Origin: FEN-1297 sp046704565
GTDB taxonomy: Bacteria > Bacteroidota > Ignavibacteria > Ignavibacteriales > Ignavibacteriaceae
DNA: 7,849 bases
Reading direction: 5' to 3'
Assembly: GCA_046704565.1 (NCBI GenBank)
Contig: JBJKRP010000112.1
Coordinates: 1-7,849 of the forward strand
The notes beneath the pieces are model-generated. The model ran no database searches. It was not told the DNA's origin and worked only from the letters and a program-made list of their open reading frames with translations. Shown here piece by piece: positions 1-5,901 of the stretch (its first letter is position 1; each line of letters starts with the position of its first letter). The position numbers and the translations under genes are program-made.

Positions 1-348
1 GCCGGCTGCATTTATTTCGAACGGCTCAGGATGGTTAACAAGCAACCCGTATTCTATGATATAACAATCATTCCCAATATTAACCTGCCTTCGTTTACAT
101 CAATAGACTTTGAGAATAAGTCCCTCTTCGACATTCTAAGGAAACGATACCGCATACAGGTTAGAGGGGGCGAGCAAAAGATTTCGGCAACTACTGCCGA
201 TAAAAACATTCAAAAATATTTTAAAGTCGGAAAGAATTTCCCGATCTTACTCTTCAACAGGAAGTTCGACACGAATAGGATCGACTTCCATTTCTATAGC
301 CAGGTCAGGTGTAATACTTCCGACTATTTTCTCTACGGTACCTTTTAG
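1..348 (+). CDS. GntR-family transcriptional regulator, C-terminal UTRA domain (5' partial)
   Basis: The reading frame is open from the first base, so the gene starts left of the window and the ATG at position 31 is an internal Met. The 115 visible residues match the UTRA effector-binding domain of HutC/AraR-type GntR regulators. The segment before the internal Met reads IYFERLR, followed by VNKQPVFYDITIIP (the 'RLR..ng.Pv.....ip' signature), then SLFDILRKRYRI, a SATTADKNIQKYFKV segment, FPILLFNRKFD and a closing SDYFLYGTF strand. In this family an N-terminal winged-helix domain binds a palindromic operator and a sugar or sugar-phosphate bound to UTRA relieves repression. The DNA-binding domain is not visible. 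The 3' end looks complete: the last strand is present and the stop is TAG. The gene converges on a rhamnulokinase gene, which suggests a sugar, possibly rhamnose, regulon; the effector is inferred. The family call is firm, the ligand is not. Confidence 0.85.
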   Translation, partial: AGCIYFERLRMVNKQPVFYDITIIPNINLPSFTSIDFENKSLFDILRKRYRIQVRGGEQKISATTADKNIQKYFKVGKNFPILLFNRKFDTNRIDFHFYSQVRCNTSDYFLYGTF

Positions 349-1814
349 CCGAAGTTGAATTTTTGATATGCTTTATCCCATTTGGCGTTGTCTTCTGGTA
401 AAAACAATCTTACAGGAAACGAGTCTGCAATTATCTCTCTCCCCCTCCCGATGGATTCAATCTTTCCCCTGGCAACAGCTTGAACTAAAATATTGCCAAG
501 CGCTGTTGCTTCAACGGGACCCGCCGCAACCGGCACTCCGCATGCGTCTGCAGTAAACTGATTTAATAGATTATTCCGCGAGCCTCCGCCGACAATTTGG
601 ATTTTCTCAATTCTTTTCCCGGTCATTCTTTCGATTTGCTTAATCACTTTTCTGTATTTCAATGCAAGGCTCTCAAGGACGCACCTAACATGCTCTCCTT
701 TACTTTCCGGGCTGGGTTGTTTGGTCCTAAAGCAGAATCCCCTGATAGCCGCCGACATTTCCTCAGGGTTAAGGAAAGCAGCATCGTCCGGATTAATTAT
801 CGATCTAAATTCTTCAGCTTCGTTTGCAATATTCATCAACTTATCGTAATCAATCTTCCCGCCTTTTTTCTCGAAGCCTTTCCTTAATTCCTGCAGCAGC
901 CACAAACCCATTACATTGCTGTGAAAAGTAATTGTATCATATACACCGCCTTCATTTGTAAAATTCTTCTTCATTGCTTCATCGGAGATGATCGGCTCCG
1001 GCAGCTCAACCCCGACCAATGACCAAGTGCCTGAACTTATATATGCCCAGTCGTTCTCTGCTGCCGGTATTGCCGCAATTGCACTCTGCGTGTCGTGGCA
1101 GCCGACTGCGATTACGTCCGCATTTCTAATACCCGAACTATCGGCAATCTCTTCTCTTAATTTTCCTACAATATTTCCAGGCTGTATTAAAGGCACCGTA
1201 ATTTCCTTTGGAAGATTTAGGCTCCTGAAAATTTCATCATCAAATATTCTTGTATTGATATTTAACAACTGTGAAGTTGACGCTATCGTGTACTCCGATC
1301 TCATTTCGCCGGTTAGGAAAAAGTTAAAGAGATCGGGCATAAACAATAACTTATTCCCTTCGGTTAAATTTTTATCTCCCGAAAGCTTCGCGCTGTACAA
1401 CTGGTAAAGAGAGTTTATCTGCATTATCTGCGTCCCGGTCCGCCGGTAAATTTCACGAGCCGGAATCTTTTCAAACACCTTTCCCATAATCCCGTTTGTT
1501 CTTGAGTCCCGGTATGCAAACGGGTAGCCAGCTATCTCTTTATTCTTATTTACAAATCCGAAATCAACTCCCCATGTATCGACACCGATTGATTCTATAT
1601 CCGAATGTCCGGCTTTTGCAGCTAAATGAAGCCCCATCCTTATTTCATCGAAGAGATAAAAAATATCCCAGTGAATATGGTCATTTATATTGATCTGCTT
1701 GTTTGGAAAGCGGTGAACCTCTTCAAGAGTAATCCTTCCTTCTTTAAGGATACCGGCAATAGCTCTTCCGCTTTCGGCTCCGAAGTCAAATGCTAAGAAT
1801 TTAGAAACAGGCAT
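345..1814 (-). CDS. rhaB: Rhamnulokinase (FGGY-family sugar kinase)
   Basis: A cytoplasmic kinase that phosphorylates L-rhamnulose to L-rhamnulose-1-phosphate with ATP, the second step of isomerase-type rhamnose catabolism. The 489-residue length is normal for RhaB. Visible motifs are the N-terminal phosphate-binding strand with LAFDFGAESGRA (about 7-19), the RhaB-like GVDTWGVDFGF (77-87) followed by YRDSRT (101-106), and GCHDTQSA (238-245) with D241 as the expected catalytic base. Later come the ISSGTWSLVG turn (259-268) and the C-terminal nucleotide-binding GGGSRNNLLNQ (409-419) with ATALGN (436-441). The GVDTWGVDF/YRDSRT pair favours rhamnulokinase over fuculokinase or xylulokinase. The ATG sits just before the first beta strand and has an A-rich leader with no Shine-Dalgarno. 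The stop overlaps the stop of the convergent GntR gene. No isomerase or aldolase gene is visible, so the rest of the pathway lies elsewhere. A candidate promoter and operator-like repeats lie upstream. Confidence 0.9.
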   Translation of the reverse strand: MPVSKFLAFDFGAESGRAIAGILKEGRITLEEVHRFPNKQININDHIHWDIFYLFDEIRMGLHLAAKAGHSDIESIGVDTWGVDFGFVNKNKEIAGYPFAYRDSRTNGIMGKVFEKIPAREIYRRTGTQIMQINSLYQLYSAKLSGDKNLTEGNKLLFMPDLFNFFLTGEMRSEYTIASTSQLLNINTRIFDDEIFRSLNLPKEITVPLIQPGNIVGKLREEIADSSGIRNADVIAVGCHDTQSAIAAIPAAENDWAYISSGTWSLVGVELPEPIISDEAMKKNFTNEGGVYDTITFHSNVMGLWLLQELRKGFEKKGGKIDYDKLMNIANEAEEFRSIINPDDAAFLNPEEMSAAIRGFCFRTKQPSPESKGEHVRCVLESLALKYRKVIKQIERMTGKRIEKIQIVGGGSRNNLLNQFTADACGVPVAAGPVEATALGNILVQAVARGKIESIGRGREIIADSFPVRLFLPEDNAKWDKAYQKFNFG

Positions 1815-1836
1815 TGCTTTAATTTTTTTGGGCTAT

Positions 1837-1865
1837 AATATAAACTCATCTTCAGTCTTGAACAA
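1837..1865 (-). promoter_or_regulatory. Candidate sigma70-like promoter for rhaB
   Basis: On the minus strand TTGTTC (1865-1860) is followed after exactly 17 bp by TATATT (1842-1837). The -10 matches TATAAT at five of six positions and the -35 matches TTGACA at three of six. Transcription would start near 1830 and give a leader of about 16 nt before the rhaB ATG, consistent with the lack of a Shine-Dalgarno. The box match is modest and the host's promoter consensus is unknown, so this is a candidate only. Confidence 0.35.
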
Positions 1866-1914
1866 ACAGCAAGAAAGCTTAGCATCTATTTTACTTATTG
1901 CCGATTTTTCATAC

Positions 1915-1930
1915 TTTTGCACTTGCAAAA
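1915..1930. promoter_or_regulatory. 16-bp palindrome, putative operator
   Basis: TTTTGCA-CT-TGCAAAA is a perfect inverted repeat with 7-bp arms and a 2-bp centre. It lies about 100 bp upstream of the rhaB start, between rhaB and the divergent small ORF. Length and symmetry fit dimeric sugar regulators of the GntR (AraR-like) or LacI families, and a GntR regulator gene lies at the other end of rhaB. It is too short-looped to be a terminator. It lies about 50 bp upstream of the candidate rhaB -35, which is far for simple repression, so it might instead control the plus-strand direction. Assigning it to the GntR protein is inference. Confidence 0.45.
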
Positions 1931-1937
1931 AGACAAT

Positions 1938-1956
1938 AATATTTCTTTGAAATATT
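1938..1956. repeat. AT-rich inverted repeat followed by a T-run
   Basis: AATATTTC (1938-1945) and GAAATATT (1949-1956) are perfect 8-bp arms around TTT, and on the plus strand a run of T continues to 1961. The layout resembles an intrinsic terminator, but 14 of the 16 arm bases are A or T, so the stem would be weak. It starts 8 bp after the 16-bp palindrome. It could be a second regulator site, a weak hairpin or chance in an AT-rich region. Confidence 0.3.
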
Positions 1957-1971
1957 TTTTTAGCATATGCG

Positions 1972-2000
1972 GGTAAATTTTTCAACCGGCGGTAAATTTT
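1972..2000. repeat. Short tandem direct repeat GGTAAATTTT
   Basis: GGTAAATTTT occurs at 1972-1981 and again at 1991-2000, a 19-bp period or roughly two helical turns. It lies in the intergenic region upstream of the small plus-strand ORF. Same-face direct repeats can be regulator half-sites, but the copies are AT-rich and only 10 bp long, so chance is plausible. Confidence 0.25.
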
Positions 2001-2051
2001 ACTTACTTTAATTCAGACTTCATTAAAAAATTATACGAAATATTAGTCTTA

Positions 2052-2318
2052 TTGAATAATTTAGGTTGGTATAATTTTGGTGATGGTAAAGGTTACTATT
2101 TAATTTTATCTAAAGGAAAATTCGTGGGAGATAAGCTTCAGGAAGAGCAGTGGTCAATTCAAACAGGAGATTATAAAAGGAGAAGCGACGGCAGTTACAG
2201 GAATATGGACGAGATAAGAAAAAGAGGAAGGATAAAGCGAATCATCATAACAATTATCTTTCTAATTATTGCTTTCTGTTTGGAATTCTTCGTTCTAAGA
2301 CAAATAGCAAAAATGTAA
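2052..2318 (+). CDS. Small hypothetical protein with one C-terminal membrane helix
   Basis: I do not recognise a family for this 88-residue ORF. The first half is polar and aromatic (GWYNFGDGKGYYLIL near 5-19, then KGKFVGDKLQEEQW). A strongly basic stretch follows (YKRRSDGSYR, then IRKRGRIKR to residue 63), and then one hydrophobic segment (about 64-82, IIITIIFLIIAFCLEFF). The basic residues before the helix and the very short tail predict a tail-anchored inner-membrane protein with the N-terminal half in the cytoplasm. The start is a TTG without a visible Shine-Dalgarno. The frame is open back to a stop at 1974-1976 but holds no ATG or GTG, so the true start is uncertain and the ORF could be a remnant of a longer gene. 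It does not overlap another gene and has protein-like composition, which is the main case for it being real. Confidence 0.5.
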   Translation: MNNLGWYNFGDGKGYYLILSKGKFVGDKLQEEQWSIQTGDYKRRSDGSYRNMDEIRKRGRIKRIIITIIFLIIAFCLEFFVLRQIAKM

Positions 2319-2397
2319 TGGTTATTTAGCGGCAAACTTTTTTAACTGGAACCCGGGACAAGCGTTTTAATTCCGGCTTTAATTAGGCATGAGTGGA

Positions 2398-3087
2398 CTA
2401 TTCGATATCCTTCATTTTAGTCTCAACGGACAAAACTTCGAGCAGAGTACTGTTCTCAATTATAACAGCGCTTAACTTGTTGCCGCTGTACGCTGAAGTA
2501 TCTATGTAGACTACATTGCTGTACATGTCGAGCATAACTTCTTCGCGGCGGGTGTGCCCTACAACCTGCAATTTCCCTATATTCATTAGCTCGCCTCTGG
2601 TCCATAATATACCGTGTGTCTTTTCAATATCCCTTTTCAGGAGCGTTTCCAGCTTGTTTATATTCCCGAGAAAGTTCTTAGGCAGCTTTGGCTCATAGTG
2701 TTTTGAAATACCTGCATGGGAGATAAAGCAATCCGGCAAATCAATAATAACCGGCGAATGCATTATTACATCCAGATGCTCTTCAATCTTGCTGAACTGG
2801 TTGTTGTATGAATCCAGAGTTTTTTCATAACCGTTATAGACCCACGCCTCGCCTAACTCGCTTGCCGGGCTGTGGATAAAATAATAGAACATATAATCAT
2901 GATTGCCCGGAGTAAATTTTATTCCCTGCTCATTGACATAGTCTAACACATCCTGGCTGAAATTTCCTCTATCAACCAGATCGCCGACGCTGTATATTTT
3001 TATCCGCGGGTATTTATACCTGATTTTATTTACAAGCTCGCTAAGTGTGTAAAAACAACCGTGAATGTCTCCTATTACCGCAACCAT
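2398..3087 (-). CDS. PPP-family metallophosphoesterase (serine/threonine phosphatase 1-like)
   Basis: A 229-residue cytoplasmic enzyme of the calcineurin-like PPP family, whose two metal ions activate water to hydrolyse phosphate esters. All family motifs are present in order: GDIHG (6-10), GDLVDRG (35-41), GNHD (61-64), SHAG (123-126, H124) and VVGHT (175-179) with a following IDTSAY (195-200). The size fits bacterial PrpA/lambda-phosphatase-type proteins. ApaH-like (diadenosine tetraphosphate) hydrolases share the same core, so the substrate (phosphoprotein or dinucleotide) cannot be fixed from sequence. The first residues MVAVIGDIHG place the ATG directly at the first strand, as is usual for the family. 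It is apparently monocistronic, since 157 bp separate it from the upstream CoA-transferase gene and it converges on the small ORF across 79 bp. No Shine-Dalgarno is visible. Confidence 0.85.
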   Translation of the reverse strand: MVAVIGDIHGCFYTLSELVNKIRYKYPRIKIYSVGDLVDRGNFSQDVLDYVNEQGIKFTPGNHDYMFYYFIHSPASELGEAWVYNGYEKTLDSYNNQFSKIEEHLDVIMHSPVIIDLPDCFISHAGISKHYEPKLPKNFLGNINKLETLLKRDIEKTHGILWTRGELMNIGKLQVVGHTRREEVMLDMYSNVVYIDTSAYSGNKLSAVIIENSTLLEVLSVETKMKDIE

Positions 3088-3244
3088 AATCTTTTAAAAA
3101 CTTACAAATTAAATTAGACCAAATTATTTTCCGCGACAGCTTTCGTCCTTGAATGAAATCCTACCAACTGTCCTTAAATGTAAAAGAATAAAACCAAACG
3201 GAAGTTGATAGAAGTTATCTTCCCTTGTGAAGGTTCAAATTTTA

Positions 3245-4600
3245 TCAGATATACTTGTTTTCTTTGGCATATTCCCTAAGCTTATCGCGGAATTCCGGAT
3301 GAGCAATATTGATAAGCGCATTTACTCTTTCACGGATAGACTTGCCGAAAAGTTGAACCGTTCCGTACTCGGTAACAACATAATGTACATCGCCCCTGGT
3401 TGTTATTACGCCGGCACCCGGTTTCAGGTATGGAACTATCCGTGATATCTTTGAATCCTTTGTTGTAGAAGGAAGAGCAATAATAGGTTTACCGCCCTGC
3501 GACCTGCTTGCACCGCGTATGAAATCAAGCTGTCCTCCGAAGCCGCTGTAAAATTTTTGTCCTATTGAATCCGAACAGACCTGCCCGGTAATATCTATTT
3601 CTATCGCCGAGTTGATTGCCGCCATTTTATAATTCTTTGCAATCACGAACGGATCATTAACATATTCCTGCCTGTGGAATTCAATCATAGGATTGTTATC
3701 GATAAAATTGTAAAGCTTTTTTGTCCCGAGAACGAAGCCGGCAACAATTTTACCCGGATGCAGCGTCTTCATCTCATTAGTAATGACGCCTTTTTCAACA
3801 AGCTCAATAATTCCGTCTGAGAACATTTCCGAGTGGATGCCGAGAGCTTTACGGTCCGCAAGATATTTCAGAACAAAATCTGGGATGGCGCCTATTCCTA
3901 ACTGAAGAGTTGAGCCGTCCTCAATAAGCTGTGAAATATTGTAAGCAATCTTTTTATTTATTTCCATAACCTCGGGACAGACTTCCCTTCCGCCTTGGGG
4001 AAGCTCTGCAATTTCCTCATCTGTCTCAACGATGTAATTTATTTTGTTGATGTGTATGAAGCTGTCGCCAAGCGACCTCGGCATGTTTTTATTTACCTGT
4101 GCAATTACAATCCTGGCTTTTTCAGCACCGGTCTTTGTCAAACCGACTTCAACGCCGAAGCTGCAGAATCCATGCTCATCGGGTGGAGAAACGTGTATTA
4201 AGGCTGCATCAAGGTCGATGTAACCTTTAGCAAACAGCAAGGGAGTCTCATATAGAAATATGGGGGTAAAGTCGGCTCTGCCTTCGCGTACTGCCTCACG
4301 GCTGTTGTTTCCTATAAAGAATGCATTGTGCCTAAAGTGTCCGTCCATCCCCGGCTGCATGTACGAAACATTCCCGACCGCAAGCGCATGTATTATTTGT
4401 ATATCTTTCAGCTCATCCTTTCTCTTTACCAGTGCATTGATTAAAGCTGTTGGGAAAGCGCAATTTGAATGCGCAAGGATCTTATCGCCGGACTTAATTA
4501 CTTTCACAGCCTCATCGGCAGTTACAATTTTTTGATTGTACGACTGCAGTACGTTAAACGGGACCGTGTTCTTAAATTTTGTTTCTTCTGTTGCAACCAT
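3245..4600 (-). CDS. Acetyl-CoA hydrolase/4-hydroxybutyrate-type CoA-transferase
   Basis: A 451-residue enzyme of the AbfT/Cat1 family that moves CoA between an acyl-CoA and a carboxylate such as acetate through a glutamyl-CoA thioester. Two domains are visible. The N-terminal one has the VTADEAVKVIKSGDKI start (26-41), an IHVSPPDEHGFCSFG segment (135-149) and QLGIGAIPDFVL (233-244). The motif LGIHSEMFSDG (253-263) carries E258, the expected catalytic glutamate. The C-terminal domain has the CoA-site GFGGQLDFIRGA (353-364), VVTEYGTVQLFGKSIRERV and the closing LINIAHPEFRDKL. Butyrate:acetate, 4-hydroxybutyrate and succinate:acetate transferases, as well as hydrolases, share these motifs, so the substrate is open. 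The start is supported by GGAG 4 nt upstream. The N-terminus carries about 20 residues before the usual family start. The stop is a tandem TGA-TAA. It lies 53 bp downstream of ald on the same strand and is probably co-transcribed. Confidence 0.87.
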   Translation of the reverse strand: MVATEETKFKNTVPFNVLQSYNQKIVTADEAVKVIKSGDKILAHSNCAFPTALINALVKRKDELKDIQIIHALAVGNVSYMQPGMDGHFRHNAFFIGNNSREAVREGRADFTPIFLYETPLLFAKGYIDLDAALIHVSPPDEHGFCSFGVEVGLTKTGAEKARIVIAQVNKNMPRSLGDSFIHINKINYIVETDEEIAELPQGGREVCPEVMEINKKIAYNISQLIEDGSTLQLGIGAIPDFVLKYLADRKALGIHSEMFSDGIIELVEKGVITNEMKTLHPGKIVAGFVLGTKKLYNFIDNNPMIEFHRQEYVNDPFVIAKNYKMAAINSAIEIDITGQVCSDSIGQKFYSGFGGQLDFIRGASRSQGGKPIIALPSTTKDSKISRIVPYLKPGAGVITTRGDVHYVVTEYGTVQLFGKSIRERVNALINIAHPEFRDKLREYAKENKYI

Positions 4601-4604
4601 ATAG

Positions 4605-4608
4605 CTCC
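4605..4608 (-). promoter_or_regulatory. Shine-Dalgarno GGAG for the CoA-transferase
   Basis: On the minus strand GGAG lies 4 nt before the ATG ending at 4600. It is the only recognisable Shine-Dalgarno ahead of a gene start in the window and supports this ATG over an internal start. The spacing is slightly short. An internal ribosome site fits translation of the second gene in an ald-transferase message. Confidence 0.5.
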
Positions 4609-4653
4609 AGTTTATCTTTTACTCTTTTGGAGTTTTGGAATTCTGTTCTAAAA

Positions 4654-5775
4654 TTAATTCTTTGAGAATATTCTCAGCTTTCTGTATTCAAGATTAAAGA
4701 CACTTGCTATTGCTTCGTTGGAGCAGCAGCCTTGATAAGTGCAGACTCCTTTTGAAAGTCCGTTATCTCCCAGCAGGGCATTTGCAAGACCGTTTTCGGC
4801 AATACACATTATATAGCCGAGCGAAGCGTTGTTTAGCCCGTAGCTTGCAGTCTTTGAAACAAGCGCCGGCATGTTTGGTACGCAGTAATGTAATACATCA
4901 TGCATAACATAAATCGGATCGGAGAGAGTAGTGATGCGGCTCGTCTCAATGCATCCGCCTTGATCGATCGATACGTCGATAAGAACTGCACCTTTTTTCA
5001 TCTTCATTACCATTTCTTCCGAAACCAGGTGCGGAGTCTTTTCTCCTTTAATTAAAACTGCGCCTATAAGAACGTCCGCAAACTTTACGCCTCGGGAAAT
5101 AGTGTACGGGTTTGCCATTACCGTAGTCACCTTCTGTCTGAAAGTCAACTCCAATTTTCTCAGGCGGTTAAGATCCTTATCAATAACGATCACCTGCGCT
5201 CCGCGTCCCAAAGCGGCTCTGGCAGCGGTTGTTCCTACAACGCCTGCACCGAGAATAACAACTGCAGCCGGCGCAACTCCGGTAATACCTCCAAGCAGAA
5301 TTCCTCTACCGCCCTTCGTATAGCTTTCAAGATACCTTTCCGCAATCTGTATGGAAAGCTGACCTGCAATCTCGCTCATCGAATGAAGCACCGGCAGCCC
5401 GGTCTCATTTTCAATAAGCTCATATCCAATTGCAGTCACATTCTTCTGAAGCAGTTTTTCAATAACAGACTTCGTGCTGACAGCAAGATGAAGGAAAGAA
5501 AATATTATTTGATTTTCCTGAAGCAGCTCCGTCTCGCCGTCGGATAGAGGAGAAACTTTGGCAACAAGTTCCGAGCGGTGGTAAACCTCTTCTTTGCTGT
5601 AGACAATCGTAGCGCCGGTCTGTGCATAATCCTCATCGCTAAGATTGCTGCCTTCGCCGGCTCCGCTTTGAAAGTAAACCGTATGACCTGCCCTTATCAG
5701 CGCATCCACTCCGGCAGGCGCAAGCGCAACGCGCTTCTCTTCAAATATGTTTTCTTTAGGTATCCCTATTCGCAT
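4654..5775 (-). CDS. ald: Alanine dehydrogenase
   Basis: A cytoplasmic enzyme that interconverts L-alanine plus NAD+ and pyruvate plus ammonium plus NADH. The 373-residue length is normal. The N-terminus MRIGIPKE...EKRVALAPAGV and GAGEGSNLSDEDY (38-50) are family hallmarks. Expected substrate and catalytic residues are K73 (in LVAKVSPL) and H96 (in IFSFLHLA). The Rossmann motif ILGAGVVGTTAAR spans 174-186, with D199 ending the second strand (VIVIDKD), as suits NAD. The conserved IDVSIDQGGCIETSR (266-280) carries D271, and HYCVPNMPALV (296-306) follows. The D199 acidic residue and the DQGGC motif favour Ald over transhydrogenase PntA, which shares the fold. The C-terminus has three cysteines (C345, C350, C351) where family members usually have Lys/Val-type residues. 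The leader is A-rich without a Shine-Dalgarno. Pairing with the downstream CoA-transferase suggests amino-acid or fermentative carbon use. Confidence 0.92.
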   Translation of the reverse strand: MRIGIPKENIFEEKRVALAPAGVDALIRAGHTVYFQSGAGEGSNLSDEDYAQTGATIVYSKEEVYHRSELVAKVSPLSDGETELLQENQIIFSFLHLAVSTKSVIEKLLQKNVTAIGYELIENETGLPVLHSMSEIAGQLSIQIAERYLESYTKGGRGILLGGITGVAPAAVVILGAGVVGTTAARAALGRGAQVIVIDKDLNRLRKLELTFRQKVTTVMANPYTISRGVKFADVLIGAVLIKGEKTPHLVSEEMVMKMKKGAVLIDVSIDQGGCIETSRITTLSDPIYVMHDVLHYCVPNMPALVSKTASYGLNNASLGYIMCIAENGLANALLGDNGLSKGVCTYQGCCSNEAIASVFNLEYRKLRIFSKN

Positions 5776-5901
5776 ATGTTTATATTCAATTTTTTTACCC
5801 GATTAAAGCTACTTATTATGTTTTAAACTTTCAACTGTTTGAACGGATATTACGATAGCACGATCAAAAAATTAAAAGTTTGACAAATCCCTAAGCCAGT
5901 C

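Noticed and set aside
31..348. Stand-alone 105-residue gene starting at the ATG at position 31
   Set aside because: The frame is open upstream to base 1 and encodes the conserved IYFERLR start of the UTRA domain, so this is the tail of a larger GntR regulator.
988..1407. 139-residue plus-strand ORF inside rhaB, and similar long ORFs opposite ald, the CoA-transferase and SpmAB
   Set aside because: They are antisense shadows of well-supported genes. They have low-complexity composition and no recognisable domain.
2319..2397. Terminator or tRNA-like remnant between the small ORF and the phosphoesterase (ACCCGGGAC, GGTTCCAG on the minus strand)
   Set aside because: CCCGGG is an isolated 6-bp palindrome. 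No stem with a loop, no cloverleaf and no T-run were found around it.
3190..3240. Terminator-like hairpin after the CoA-transferase (GGAAG...CTTCC, 5-bp arms)
   Set aside because: The stem is only 5 bp around a 14-base loop, and the following T-rich stretch is interrupted. It is not strong enough to call a terminator.
5828..5845. TTCAA-CTGT-TTGAA inverted repeat upstream of ald as an operator
   Set aside because: Five-bp arms in AT-rich DNA are expected by chance, and no regulator gene is adjacent.
5850..5901. Terminator after the hydroxyacid dehydrogenase (TAAG...CTTA followed by a T-rich tract on the minus strand)
   Set aside because: The arms are 4 bp and A/T-rich, and the T tract is displaced from the stem by about 20 bp.
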